Origin: Okeania sp. SIO3I5
GTDB lineage: Bacteria; Cyanobacteriota; Cyanobacteriia; Cyanobacteriales; Microcoleaceae
NCBI RefSeq assembly: GCF_010672085.1
Contig: NZ_JAAHHT010000035.1
Coordinates: 1 to 64,000, forward strand
Direction: 5' to 3'
Length of the DNA stretch: 64,000 nt
This document shows, in pieces, positions 37,696-46,991 of this stretch. The position numbers and the translations under genes were made by a program. Each line of letters opens with the position of its first letter. Position 1 is the stretch's first letter. The notes under the pieces were generated by a model. The model made no database searches. It worked only from the letters and a program-made list of their open reading frames with translations, and was not told the origin of the DNA.

Positions 37696-38754
37696 TTATA
37701 TCGGTTTTATGAAGCAGTTAAAACCACCGGAATTAAATGAGACAACATCCGCACTTGCAAATGGGTCGGATGTGTTCGGTCTGTTTATTAAGGATAAGCC
37801 AGCAGTTATCTGCCGGTTATTCTCTGTCACATTGTCAAACGCAAGGTCTAAAAGTAGATCAACAGAGCTTGCTCCTGTCCCTGACGCAATACTACCATTG
37901 AAAAAATCAAGCGTTCCGATAGCAAACACCTCATTAGGCTTCGGATTAAATGGCTTTGGTGTGAACGATAGTTGTGATGATTGCCCAAGTCCCCAATCAA
38001 AAGTGCTTGTACCAACACCAGAGAACTCAGCACTCGATGGTCCAGGGTTAATAAAAGATGCTGTAGAATTACCCTTCGTTGCAGATTTGGTTTCCCAGCC
38101 CCAGTTTATTCCGCCTTCCACAGTAATCTCGGTTCCGCCATCCCACTGAACATAGAAAAGGTCAGCTTCCCAAGTTATAGAATTAAGTGCTGGCGATGTA
38201 CCAAAGAGAGCATCAGTCGTCCTCCTTGAGAAGTCCACAAAAGTCAAATTATTGCCTAACTCGAACCTGGGGCGCTCCCCCTCCGTATAATAGAAAGGCA
38301 GATTGTCATCGTTTGGTACTGGGTCAAGATATGGTGGGGTTGCACCACCAAGTGGTCGGTTTGTGTCGATAAACTGCACAAAATTTGGCGTTCCGATTGG
38401 TAGAACATTGTTTTGATAGGTAGCAATAATTTGGCCACCAATAACTGACAAACCGTTCGCAGCAGTACCTAGACTTCCAGCATTGTAGGTACTAATCGCT
38501 ATTTGATCGTCGTTACTGTCTGTGGTGTTGACGGTGTACCCACTAAACTGCCCGCCATAGGAGTTATTGAATGATGATGTATTAAATGATGACGAAGAAA
38601 GCCCGCTAATTGGCTTTAGTTCTGTCACTGTGGCTCCATCTGGAGAAATAAACCTAGTTACAGGATTGCTATCTGTAATAGTGAAAGTGGCAGCGTTAGC
38701 CGCACCCATAAAACCAATTAATAGGGTGGGAGCAATCACTGTAGATTTTGACAT
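37696..38754 (-). CDS. Choice-of-anchor-K-like exported protein lacking its C-terminal anchor
   Basis: 352 residues from ATG 38754. A signal peptide MSKSTVIAPTLLIGFMGAANA is followed by a beta-rich domain. The end FAIGTLDFFNGSIASGTGASSVDLLLDLAF ... ITAGLSLINRPNTSDPFASADVV fits the choice-of-anchor K domain, which is normally followed by more sequence and a PEP-CTERM tail. Here it stops at NSGGFNCFIKPI, next to the right end of the TnpB element, so the tail seems lost. The frame runs 50 codons upstream of 38754, but that part is IS left-end DNA. The start codon itself lies across the junction with that IS end. Expression may depend on IS sequence, and the gene may be dead. Confidence 0.65.
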   Translation of the reverse strand: MSKSTVIAPTLLIGFMGAANAATFTITDSNPVTRFISPDGATVTELKPISGLSSSSFNTSSFNNSYGGQFSGYTVNTTDSNDDQIAISTYNAGSLGTAANGLSVIGGQIIATYQNNVLPIGTPNFVQFIDTNRPLGGATPPYLDPVPNDDNLPFYYTEGERPRFELGNNLTFVDFSRRTTDALFGTSPALNSITWEADLFYVQWDGGTEITVEGGINWGWETKSATKGNSTASFINPGPSSAEFSGVGTSTFDWGLGQSSQLSFTPKPFNPKPNEVFAIGTLDFFNGSIASGTGASSVDLLLDLAFDNVTENNRQITAGLSLINRPNTSDPFASADVVSFNSGGFNCFIKPI

Positions 38755-38797
38755 ACTCCCGACGTTGCCCTTACGGGAAAAATAGGGATTCTTCAGC
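38746..38797 (+). mobile_element. IS200/IS605-family left-end relic overlapping a start codon
   Basis: TTTTGAC then ATACTCCCGACGTTGCCC and a CCC-TTAC-GGG hairpin. It is identical over 52 bp to 3472-3523 (inverted). IS-like sequence may run to about 38870 (GACAGAGGTGATGTCCTCCC). No transposase follows. Confidence 0.7.
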
Positions 38798-39530
38798 CTG
38801 GGAAACCCTGACCGCTGTTTTGACAGAGGTGATGTCCTCCCCCTGTGTTCGTTGAAGTTACTATCAATCATAAGTATTGTAATAAAAGACCTCTTATTTT
38901 TCAAGGGGAGCAGAACGTTTTATTTATGGAGGTATCTGATCGTTGACCCTGGCTTTCCCATCCCTGAGTTCCCCTCCCCCCTTTCCAAGCTATGCTTTAT
39001 AAACATCTTTCTTAACATAAAACTTGACAACATAGACAAGTTATGTTTAAGTCTTGAATCTGCTTTTTCAGGAGAAAAATGTATTGAATTAGACACGCTT
39101 GAGTGAAGACTGTAGAAAGAATTCTTCCTCCCCCTCCTCCCCATCCTCCCCATCCTCCCCATCCTCCCCACCCTCCCACAAGGGTTTCAAGAGTTCCTTA
39201 TAAGGGATAGCTTTCCAAGGGGGTTTAGGGGGGATGGAGAGCGCGGGACTTCCCGCCAGGGAAGTTAAAATTTGTTTCATTTAAAACTTCAAGAAATTAT
39301 CGCACCATTTTAGAGGGTGCTTGTCAAGCAAATCTGAAGCACTCTAGATTTCTTAATATTTGGTATCTTTGTTGGATTATGGCGAACAGTTTACCTACCT
39401 CATCCACGCTAGATAAATGTTTAAGTTTCTTTTAACAAACAGTCTCTAAGTATGCCTTACAACTAAGCTTGAAAATTAGTAAAAAATAAAGCATTAGTAA
39501 ATGAATATCTTTACCTAATCTTCATATCAT

Positions 39531-39621
39531 CAGGACTTACGCAGAACCACTATATATAGTAAGGGCGAATGCCATTCGCCCCTACAGGTGGTGTATAACT
39601 TCGTATTTTGCGTAAGTCCTG
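39531..39621. mobile_element. Miniature element family A (copy A3)
   Basis: 91 bp with CAGGACTTACGCA and TGCGTAAGTCCTG ends. ATCAT flanks it directly on both sides (39526-39530, 39622-39626), a clean 5-bp target duplication. The interior matches A2, including GGGCGAATGCCATTCGCCC. Confidence 0.8.
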
Positions 39622-39685
39622 ATCATTTGCCTCTGATCAAGAGAGTTTGGCCTATATTTGGGCTTAAAAGTTGTCTGGATCTCAC

Positions 39686-39940
39686 TAATTAGGGTTTGCT
39701 GAAAAAGTCTTATGGGTGAGGGTAGGAGTCAGGAGACAGGAGACTCGAGACAGGAGGAGTAAGGAATTTAGAGGAGACAGAAGGAAGAATTTAATTCGTA
39801 ATTTTTCGGTTCTTGTCAACCCTTTCATCCTAACTTTTTGCAGCTCTAAGGAGCAAAAACCTTGTACTTTTTCCAGACCTAAAACGGCTAAAACCTTTAT
39901 CTGTAAAATCCTTTAAAATTTAATCAGCAAACCCTAATTA
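39686..39940. mobile_element. Miniature element family C (copy C1)
   Basis: About 250 bp bounded by TTAGGGTTTGCTGA and TCAGCAAACCCTAA. The interior (GGTGAGGGTAGGAGTC ..., CTCTAAGGAGCAAAAACC, CTAAAACCTTTATCTG) is nearly identical to C6 (49424-49773) except that C6 holds an inserted B element. It ends 84 bp before tsaE. Confidence 0.8.
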
Positions 39941-40023
39941 AATATCTATAAATAATGTATTAGTTATAAATTATGGCGGCTTGCCTGATAACTAAAATAG
40001 CCAGTTTAACAATTAACAATTAA

Positions 40024-40524
40024 ATGAATAGTCAAGAATTTTTTTTGTCACTAGAAAATGCAGGAGCTACTTACAATCTTGGTAAAAGTTTGGGGGAAAT
40101 TTTACCTGCTGGTAGTGTAATTTTATTGGAGGGAAATTTAGGTACTGGTAAGACTACTTTGGTTCAAGGTATCGGAGCAGGTTTGAGAATAATAGAAACA
40201 ATTGATAGTCCGACATTTACTTTAATTAATGAATATTTTTCTGGCAAAATTCCTCTTTATCATTTCGATCTATATCGCTTAGAAAGTTCAGAAATTGAAG
40301 CTTTAAATTTAGAGATTTATTGGGAGGGTTTAGAAGTACCTTTGGGTATTGTCGCTATAGAATGGTCTGAGAAGTTGGTTTATTATCCTCCAGATTTTTT
40401 ACGAATTTGTTTGAGTTTTTCTAATGTAGAGAATACTGTTGAGAAAACCCTCCACGGACGGCACGCTAGATTAATTTCTGTTGGTAAGCTTGATTTGGAT
40501 TTGGATTTAATTAGGGTTTGCTGA
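40024..40524 (+). CDS. tsaE: TsaE, tRNA threonylcarbamoyladenosine biosynthesis ATPase
   Basis: 166 residues. Walker A GNLGTGKTT (38-46), DSPTFTLINEY, YHFDLYRLES and WSEKL are standard TsaE marks. The protein binds TsaD/TsaB and uses ATP to help make t6A37 in ANN-decoding tRNAs. The final codons (IRVC and the TGA stop) come from the left end of a C element inserted at 40511, so the original C-terminus has been replaced or shortened by a few residues. The enzyme core is untouched. Confidence 0.92.
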   Translation: MNSQEFFLSLENAGATYNLGKSLGEILPAGSVILLEGNLGTGKTTLVQGIGAGLRIIETIDSPTFTLINEYFSGKIPLYHFDLYRLESSEIEALNLEIYWEGLEVPLGIVAIEWSEKLVYYPPDFLRICLSFSNVENTVEKTLHGRHARLISVGKLDLDLDLIRVC

Positions 40525-40745
40525 AAAAGTATTTTTGCTCTTTGTAGTAGTCAGTAGTCAATAGAAATGGGAATTTTAGAGGAGGTAGAAGTTAGAATTG
40601 TTCCTCAATTTCTCTGTCCAACTATGCGTCTAAAATAGTAACATTTTGAGGCTTTTTAACTCAAAATCTCGCACTTTTTTAATACTTAAAAAGGCTAAAA
40701 GCTTTATCTGTAAACACTTTCAGATTTAATCAGCAAGCCCTAATT
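40511..40745. mobile_element. Miniature element family C (copy C2)
   Basis: 233-bp unit with TTAGGGTTTGCTGA / TCAGCAAGCCCTAA ends, starting inside the 3' end of tsaE and providing its stop codon. Confidence 0.85.
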
Positions 40746-40977
40746 AGGGTTTGCTGAAAAAGTATTTTTGCTCTTTGTAGTAGTCAGTAGTCAATAGAAA
40801 TGGGAATTTTAGAGGAGGTAGAAGTTAGAATTGTTCCTCAATTTCTCTGTCCAACTATGCGTCTAAAATACTAACATTTTGAGGCTTTTTAACTCAAAAT
40901 CTCGCACTTTTTTAATACTTAAAAAGGCTAAAAGTTTTATCTGTAAACACTTTCAGATTTAATCAGTAAGCCCTAAT
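40744..40977. mobile_element. Miniature element family C (copy C3), tandem with C2
   Basis: Nearly identical to C2 and in exact 233-bp register (starts 40511, 40744, 40977). The third start has only ~24 bp (TTAGGGTTTGCTGAAAAAGT) before diverging. Tandem growth by recombination between shared ends is likely. The rest of the gap to 41128 shows nothing. Confidence 0.85.
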
Positions 40978-41127
40978 TAGGGTTTGCTGAAAAAGTATTT
41001 TTTGGGAAGGAATTATTCAATTTTGAAATATGAAGTGTTATATCTACGAACAGCAACTACTACATCAATTGAAGGCAAATTTTGAGTTTCAATCAGTTAA
41101 AATTCTGCTCTAAGTCTATAATTTGGT

Positions 41128-42348
41128 CTAAAATGAATTTAAAATTTCTAAAACTGACTTAGGTAATAACTTATCCTTAAACCACACAATCGGAACTGGT
41201 ACATCTTTAATTTTTACACCTGCTTTTTCTAAATTTAATCGTTCAGAAACAGCCAATATTAAATTATCACATTCAGCACTGCGCACCTGAGCAAATTTCT
41301 TTTTTAAATATTCCGGTCGCCAATATCCAACTATTTCCAATAAATATGATTCTCCATTGGGATGTACCAGTCGAAAATCAGGAATCATCACACTACCAGG
41401 AATTGGAATTAAATCAACTTCTCTTTCTAATTTCCACTCAGTTTTTAACTTACCCCAACGTTCTGCAAATGATGCTTCTAACATACTATCATAAGGCTTT
41501 CCTGGTGGATAATGACTAACTAAACCACAATCAGAATTAAGAGTAAATTTACCCGTTTTCCAAGCTCCACTAAAAGAGTCGCGATTTTGTAAAGTTGCGT
41601 GTAAACTCCATTTAGTAACGTGTAATAATGCAGGTAACATTTTTGCTAATGCTAAACCATAACGAGTGCTAGGTTTAAATAAACTATAAGGACCATCTAT
41701 TGTGAGGGTAAAACCTTGGTCAGCATCTCCTTCAATATAAGTCATTAATTGAAATAATTTTACATACCTAAATAACAGTTTATATTCTCCCGGATCGTTG
41801 CGATGAGCATTTAATTCAATATGACTAGCTTTATAAAAAATACCTTGAACTTGAGAAAGATTATATCTATGTAATAATGCTTCTGGTGTGGGGGCATCAA
41901 ATTGAGTTAAAATTCGATTTTCTTGCAAGTCTGCATAGAGACCTTTTTTAATTTCATCAGGTACAACTTCTCGGTTTAATTCTTGACTCAATTTAGTTGC
42001 TAAATTTTCTAAAGTTAATTCTGTCGATTTGATACTAGGAACAACTTCTGCAGCAATAGAAAAAACCCGATTTCTTAATTCTATCGGTTCAAGAGGACTG
42101 ATAATTTCAAAAGTAGAAAAACTGCCTCTGAGGATATGTGCTAATCCTCGTTTAAAGCGATAGTTAGGGTCATCTCCTTCAATTGATTGTAAACGTTTAT
42201 CTAGTTCTCCTTGAGTTTTTCCCAATGTTTCTTGGAAACAATTAATCATTTCTGTGGCAATGCTTAAATTTTTGGCATCTATTTTCAGCTTTTGAGGAAT
42301 AATTGTTTCTCCGGTTTGACGATGAGAAAGTAAGTCGCTAGGCAACAT
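41128..42348 (-). CDS. DUF790 family protein (Bax1-like nuclease)
   Basis: 406 residues. The N-terminal MLPSDLLSHRQTGETIIPQKL, the central helical region (ALLHRYNLSQVQGIFYKASHIEL) and the C-terminal nuclease-like block VMIPDFRLVHPNGESYLLEIVGYWRPEYLKKK fit DUF790. The D...E-x-V pattern there is a PD-(D/E)XK-type site. Archaeal Bax1, the best known relative, partners the XPB helicase in repair. Cyanobacterial copies are usually near or co-occur with a DEAD/DEAH helicase, but none is in this window. It appears monocistronic. Confidence 0.8.
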   Translation of the reverse strand: MLPSDLLSHRQTGETIIPQKLKIDAKNLSIATEMINCFQETLGKTQGELDKRLQSIEGDDPNYRFKRGLAHILRGSFSTFEIISPLEPIELRNRVFSIAAEVVPSIKSTELTLENLATKLSQELNREVVPDEIKKGLYADLQENRILTQFDAPTPEALLHRYNLSQVQGIFYKASHIELNAHRNDPGEYKLLFRYVKLFQLMTYIEGDADQGFTLTIDGPYSLFKPSTRYGLALAKMLPALLHVTKWSLHATLQNRDSFSGAWKTGKFTLNSDCGLVSHYPPGKPYDSMLEASFAERWGKLKTEWKLEREVDLIPIPGSVMIPDFRLVHPNGESYLLEIVGYWRPEYLKKKFAQVRSAECDNLILAVSERLNLEKAGVKIKDVPVPIVWFKDKLLPKSVLEILNSF

Positions 42349-42484
42349 AATTTATGATGTTTAATACAATCCTTTCATTGTTGCACAAGGCGTTGCTGAA
42401 TCAAGGTATGAAAAGAAAAATTGAACAATCTCAAATATTTGTTATTGAATAGTTTAGCAATTACCAAAAAATACAAATCATACC

Positions 42485-42943
42485 CTAATTTACCAACGCC
42501 TTATCATCAGTTACTTTTCTCAAAGAGAAGGTCAAATTTCCTGCCCCAAAACAAGAGTTAATATTATAAGCAAAAGATGCCTCAGACAACTCAAAAAATC
42601 CACAGATAAAAGAGAAATCTGCGCCACTAGCAGTTAATCCCAGAAAATTACCGTCCCTAAATACAACTTCTGCAAACAATAAATCAGTTTTGCTGTATTC
42701 AACACCTAAAAATATACAGTCAAAGCTATCTACTTTGATGAACTCTATAGTTTTTCCAGTTAATTCCGAAGAATTGAAACTGAAAGAACCGTAATAGCTT
42801 TTTTCTTTTAATTCTCCTAGATTAGGAGATACCTCAAAATCGTATTTAATAATGTTTGTTTTGGCATTACTTGTATTAGTATTTATAGTAGGAAAAGCTG
42901 TAGGTGCAGGCATGAGTTTCTGGTTTGTATACATCTTAGTCAT
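42485..42943 (-). CDS. Paralogue of the 4906-5484 PEP-CTERM protein without signal or anchor
   Basis: 152 residues. The core YDFEVSPNLG ... GSFSFNSSELTG ... VDSFDCIFLGVEYS ... VVFRDGNFLGLTASGADFSFICGFFELSEASFAYNI lines up along its length with the 4906-5484 protein. The N-terminus has no hydrophobic core, and the protein ends ...FSLRKVTDDKALVN without PEP, helix or basic tail. Either it became cytoplasmic or it is a decaying copy. The stretch 42349-42484 upstream of the DUF790 gene shows nothing. Confidence 0.6.
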   Translation of the reverse strand: MTKMYTNQKLMPAPTAFPTINTNTSNAKTNIIKYDFEVSPNLGELKEKSYYGSFSFNSSELTGKTIEFIKVDSFDCIFLGVEYSKTDLLFAEVVFRDGNFLGLTASGADFSFICGFFELSEASFAYNINSCFGAGNLTFSLRKVTDDKALVN

Positions 42944-43551
42944 TGTTTTTTTCTTGTAGAAATGTTTTAGATAGTTCAGAAAAGTTTTAGGAAATATTGT
43001 CTTGCAAACTTTATATTTATGAAATTAGAAATAAACCATATTTATACCAAGCTTGATAAATACTTGCTACAAACATTTGGACTGTTTCTAATAGTTAATA
43101 GTGGATAGTCGGCTAGAAATAACTCTGATGTCATTCTTTACTTTGAACATTCTATACATCTGACTTTAACTAAAATAGTTGACCAAATTATTCGTGACAT
43201 TCTTTTTTCAGGCATAGTATTAGGCGATCGCTTCTTTAAAAAGCCTTATCAATATCTACTTCCTTATTGTAAACAATAACTCTTCATCTCAGGTAAAGTT
43301 TTGATCAAGATTAAGCTCAATAAAGTAAAGTTTTGATGAAGATTATCAATTAAGTTGTGGAGTTTTTTCTGTATTTTTACTTAAAAACTGTGTTTCATAT
43401 CAAGTCCGTTTAATTGCACATACAATAATCCCATCTACTTTCTTTTGAGGATACTCTAGGCAGTTGAGTTTCTTTCTTCTTGAGACCCCCTAGAAGCTAG
43501 AAATAAGTGGTTGAGTATTTTCTACTGTACGGGTGATTCGCTTGCTCACCC

Positions 43552-43594
43552 CTACTGACTACTGACTACTGACTACTGACTACTGACTACTGAT
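43552..43594. repeat. Heptamer tandem repeat (ACTACTG)n
   Basis: About five perfect heptamers, STRR-like. Confidence 0.85.
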
Positions 43595-43691
43595 TTGTTA
43601 TTACTCAGATTGAAGGGAGTATTCAATAATTTTGAGTATATTTATAGTCAAACTAAAAAGTAGGAATGATTAACTTATTATCCCTACTATA

Positions 43692-43823
43692 TACAGCAAT
43701 TTCGGAGGCGCGTGAGGTACTAAATTTTACTGCTTTTTGCAGTTAGTTCAGGCTTCCAACCTGTAACAAGCAGGATGCTTATGTTACAAAAACTGTACCT
43801 CACCATTCTCATCCATTGCTGTA
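43692..43823. mobile_element. Miniature element family E (copy E3)
   Basis: The ends TACAGCAAT and ATTGCTGTA are perfect inverted repeats. Inside them GTGAGGTAC and GTACCTCAC pair as well. The interior holds CAGGCTTCCAACCTG. Confidence 0.65.
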
Positions 43824-43953
43824 ATTGCTCTGAGAATTTTTACTTTTTCTTGAGGCTTTGTTGTAATAACCACAGAACATCCGTTCCGCTTTTCGGTTGT
43901 CCCCGACATGAAAGGTGAACCTAGTGACAGCTATATCACCCTATTTCTATACA

Positions 43954-44240
43954 TTGATGCTTTATTCATTTGTTGGCCAATAGTTAAATTGCTGAAAGCC
44001 TTTCCAGGTATAAGTTTCAGCCTTTTTTTTATCAATCTTTGATGCTTTATTCATTTGTTGGCCAATAGTTAAATCGCTCAAAGCCTTTGCAGGTATAAGT
44101 TTCAGCCTTTTTTTATCAATCTTTGATGTTTGATTTATTTATTGGCCAATAGTTAAATCGCTCAAAGCCTTTACAGGTATAAGTTTCAGCCTTTTTTTTA
44201 TTAATCTTTGATGTTTGATTTATTTATTGGAGAATAGTTG
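43954..44240. repeat. About 3.4 tandem 84-85-bp repeats with hairpin and T-tract
   Basis: Unit starts (TTGATG) at 43954, 44039, 44123 and 44208 (partial). Each full unit has GCTGAAA or GCTCAAA, a short loop, GTTTCAGCC and seven or eight T, which looks like a terminator on the plus strand. No plus-strand gene lies just upstream. Confidence 0.85.
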
Positions 44241-44393
44241 TAGAAGTATGAAATACATGGATCTTAAGCTTGTGCGGTAGCTATATGTTTTCATACAACA
44301 AAACCTTTTCTTGAAGCTATGTACTTTCCTGTCTTCCCACCCTCCCCACCCTCCCCACACTTCCCACACTTTGCTTTTTTCAGTAAGCCCTAG

Positions 44394-46121
44394 TTAATAC
44401 TTCCGTTCCTGTGGTTCAAACATAGTTATTGCCACAGGTCGATATCTAATATCAATTCCTGCCAACGAATAATACGCCAAAGTATGCCGTAAAAACTTCT
44501 CATCATTTCGTTGCGGAAAATCTTCTCGACTATGAGCGCCTCGACTTTCCTGACGATTCAACGCCGAACTTAAAATTGTCTCCCCCACAACAATAATACT
44601 CCGCAACTCCAACGCCTCAATAATTTCTGTATTCCAAGACTTACCCTTATCATCCAAATAAACCTGCTGATATTGCTCCTGCAACTTCTCCAATTTTTCC
44701 AACCCTTGCTGCATGACATCCTGGGAACGAAATACACCACAATGCTCGCTCATCGCATCCTGAAACTGCTGCCGTAAAAAATCAATTCGGTATTCTCCAG
44801 AACGTTCTAACAACCCCTGAATTTGTGACCGCGCCTCCTCCAAATAACCTTGCTCCTCAACATCAGGTAACTTCCTACCCTCAACATACTCAGCGATCGC
44901 TGCTCCAGTGCGTCGCCCATAAACCACACATTCCAACAAAGAATTACTTCCCAAACGGTTCGCCCCATGTACCGAAACACAAGCACATTCCCCAGCAGCA
45001 AATAACCCATCTACCAAACCATCCGCACTTGCCCAAACCCTACCATCAGTATTAGTCGGAATGCCACCCATAGAATAATGAGCAGTCGGACGGACTGGCA
45101 TCGGTTCATGCACCGCATCAATACCTACAAGACGATAAGCTTCTTCCCAAGCAAACGGCACCTTACTCATAATTTTCTCCCGCCCCATGTGTCGCAGATC
45201 CAGACAAACAAACGGACCGCCTGCAGTACCATCCATATTAATTCCGCGACCAGCACGAAGTTCCAAAGTAATAGCACGGGAAGTAATATCCCGAGGCGCC
45301 AACTCCATCCGACTCGGAGCATAATTCGCCATAAAGCGATCGCCCTCACTATTAATTAGATAAGCACCCTCACCACGGACTGCCTCTGAAATTAAAACTC
45401 CTGCTGGATATAAACCAGTGGGATGAAACTGCACAAATTCCATATCTTGAAGAGGCAACCCTGCCATTGCTGCCATTGCCAAACCGTCACCAGTGGAAGC
45501 ATAATCATTGGAAGTAGTATTAAATACCCGACCATAACCACCAGTGGCAAGCATTACCACTTTTGCTCGAAGTACAACTATTTCTCCATCCAAAATATGA
45601 TACATAACCACACCTTTTGCCTGACCGTCTTCCAATATCAGACGCATTACATACCATTCCTCATAAATTTTTATCCCATAACGGCGGAGGTTATTTACTA
45701 ATTCATGCAAAATAGCGTGACCAGTTTTATCGGCAGCATAACAAGTGCGGTTGTGGGAATGACCGCCGAAAGCACGTTGAGCAATACGACCATCTGGCAA
45801 CCGGGAAAATAATACTCCCAGATGTTCCAGGTCAATAATTACATCTGGTGCTTCCTTAGCTAAAATTTCTACTGCGTCTTGATCTGCCAAATAGTCGGAA
45901 CCTTTAACAGTATCAAAAGCATGAGCTTTCCAACTATCTTCAGGGTCTACATTTTGTAGGGATGCTGCTATTCCCCCTTGAGCAGCGACGGAGTGAGAAC
46001 GAATGGGGTGAGTTTTGGCAACAACCGCCACATTTAAACTAGGATTTTTGCGAGCTATTTCTACAGCAGCGCGACTGCCAGCGAGACCGCCGCCTACTAT
46101 AATTATGTCGTGTTCTAACAT
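44394..46121 (-). CDS. sdhA: Succinate dehydrogenase / fumarate reductase flavoprotein subunit
   Basis: 575 residues. FAD-binding GGGLAGSRAA (about 10-19), the covalent-FAD His region SHSVAAQGGIAASL, QFHPTGLYPAG, HYSMGGIPTN and CACVSVHGANRLGSNSLLECVVYGRRTG are all present. It oxidises succinate at the membrane and feeds electrons toward plastoquinone. In cyanobacteria sdhA and sdhB are often apart, and no sdhB is here. The stop TAA touches a family C element end (TAACTAGGGCTTACTGA on the minus strand). Confidence 0.95.
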   Translation of the reverse strand: MLEHDIIIVGGGLAGSRAAVEIARKNPSLNVAVVAKTHPIRSHSVAAQGGIAASLQNVDPEDSWKAHAFDTVKGSDYLADQDAVEILAKEAPDVIIDLEHLGVLFSRLPDGRIAQRAFGGHSHNRTCYAADKTGHAILHELVNNLRRYGIKIYEEWYVMRLILEDGQAKGVVMYHILDGEIVVLRAKVVMLATGGYGRVFNTTSNDYASTGDGLAMAAMAGLPLQDMEFVQFHPTGLYPAGVLISEAVRGEGAYLINSEGDRFMANYAPSRMELAPRDITSRAITLELRAGRGINMDGTAGGPFVCLDLRHMGREKIMSKVPFAWEEAYRLVGIDAVHEPMPVRPTAHYSMGGIPTNTDGRVWASADGLVDGLFAAGECACVSVHGANRLGSNSLLECVVYGRRTGAAIAEYVEGRKLPDVEEQGYLEEARSQIQGLLERSGEYRIDFLRQQFQDAMSEHCGVFRSQDVMQQGLEKLEKLQEQYQQVYLDDKGKSWNTEIIEALELRSIIVVGETILSSALNRQESRGAHSREDFPQRNDEKFLRHTLAYYSLAGIDIRYRPVAITMFEPQERKY

Positions 46122-46679
46122 TTAGGTAAGTACAAAGTAATTTTCTACAAAAGAGGGAATAGGGAATAGGGAATAGGGAATAGGGAAAAAGAATTGATTA
46201 TTTCTGTACGATAATTTATTTTATTTTTGATTATCGGAGATGTCTAGTAGATAAGGTAATATCAAATCTGCTTACTTTGGAGAATAAGTTTAGAAGGGGT
46301 TTGTTCACTAAATCCTTACTGAATAATTAATAATTAATAATTAATAATTAAATAATTCACCTTTAAAGTCTCCCCAATACAGGGGAAAAAATTTATTTTT
46401 TTCCTTTTAGTTAATCCTCTCCCTAAAAGGGAAAAGTAATTATCCATTATAAATTATCCATTAATTGAAGATATAGCAGTCGAAGTAAAGGTTAGGACAT
46501 TTCTAAATCCTGAGACCCTTTGACAGTTTACTATTCCCTATTCCCTATTCCCTATTCCCTATTCCCTAGCGCTATAAAACCTACCTGTCATTAGGCAGGT
46601 AAGTTTTTAATAGTTTTAGATTCTTGATTAATTGAATAATTGAGTAATTTTCAGGTTAGGAAATAAAGACTCAAAATAT
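46122..46679. other. Intergenic region with heptamers and repeat F
   Basis: (GGGAATA)4 at 46153-46186, ATAATTA repeats 46322-46352, and repeat F at 46494-46575 holding (TATTCCC)5. No gene is seen. Confidence 0.65.
46494..46575 (-). repeat. Repeat F (copy 1), heptamer array between shared flanks
   Basis: Reverse complement of the block at 61806-61901: TATAGCGC, a GGGAATA array, GTAAACTGTCAAAGGG, then GGATTTAGAAATGTCC. The copy at 61806 has an extra insert (repeat D part) before the last block. Confidence 0.65.
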
Positions 46680-46991
46680 TTAGCTTAGAGATGTTGCTGT
46701 TTCCTGACCGGGTGTTGACACTTGAAACTCTTCTTCCTCATTAGGATCTACTGAAGAAACTTCAATATGATTTAACAGGGTAGTTACAAAAGAAAATAGT
46801 AAGAAGGGTAGAGACAAGACCACAACTAAAACAATAGCTCCTAGAGCATAAACTTGGTTACTGCTAGTCCACAGGGCAACTCCTCCAGCAATACTCAAAA
46901 ATACTACTATTAACCAGACAATAATCTGGCCATAAATATCGCCAAAGGTGAGGGTACAACTAAGCCGATATTTTTCGATATTATTCATCAT
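46680..46991 (-). CDS. Small two-helix membrane protein, unknown
   Basis: 103 residues (second Met possible). Two hydrophobic helices, about 22-42 (IIVWLIVVFLSIAGGVALW) and 49-70 (ALGAIVLVVVLSLPFLLFSF), with an acidic Ser/Thr-rich tail (VDPNEEEEFQVS). No family recognised. Codon pattern and hydrophobicity make it a real gene. Confidence 0.6.
   Translation of the reverse strand: MMNNIEKYRLSCTLTFGDIYGQIIVWLIVVFLSIAGGVALWTSSNQVYALGAIVLVVVLSLPFLLFSFVTTLLNHIEVSSVDPNEEEEFQVSTPGQETATSLS

Larger units (their letters stand above)
38798..40023. other. Gene-poor region with elements A3 and C1
   Basis: No gene is seen. It holds a C-rich tract with CCTCCCCAT repeats (39124-39176), a G-run module (39215-39240), element A3 and element C1. 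Short open frames here are low-complexity or repeat-derived. Confidence 0.65.
42944..44393. other. 1.45-kb gene-free region with several repeat types
   Basis: No gene is seen. It contains (ACTACTG) heptamers (43552-43594), element E3 (43692-43823), the 85-bp tandem repeats (43954-44240), a CCCACCCTCC tract (44335-44372) and, abutting the sdhA stop, a family C end on the minus strand (44375-44396). Confidence 0.65.

Noticed and set aside
38755-38904. N-terminal extension of the choice-of-anchor gene
   Set aside because: These 50 codons are IS left-end sequence. The signal peptide begins at the ATG at 38754.
43954-44240. CRISPR or iteron origin
   Set aside because: Units are conserved throughout and carry terminator-like hairpins; no Rep gene is near.
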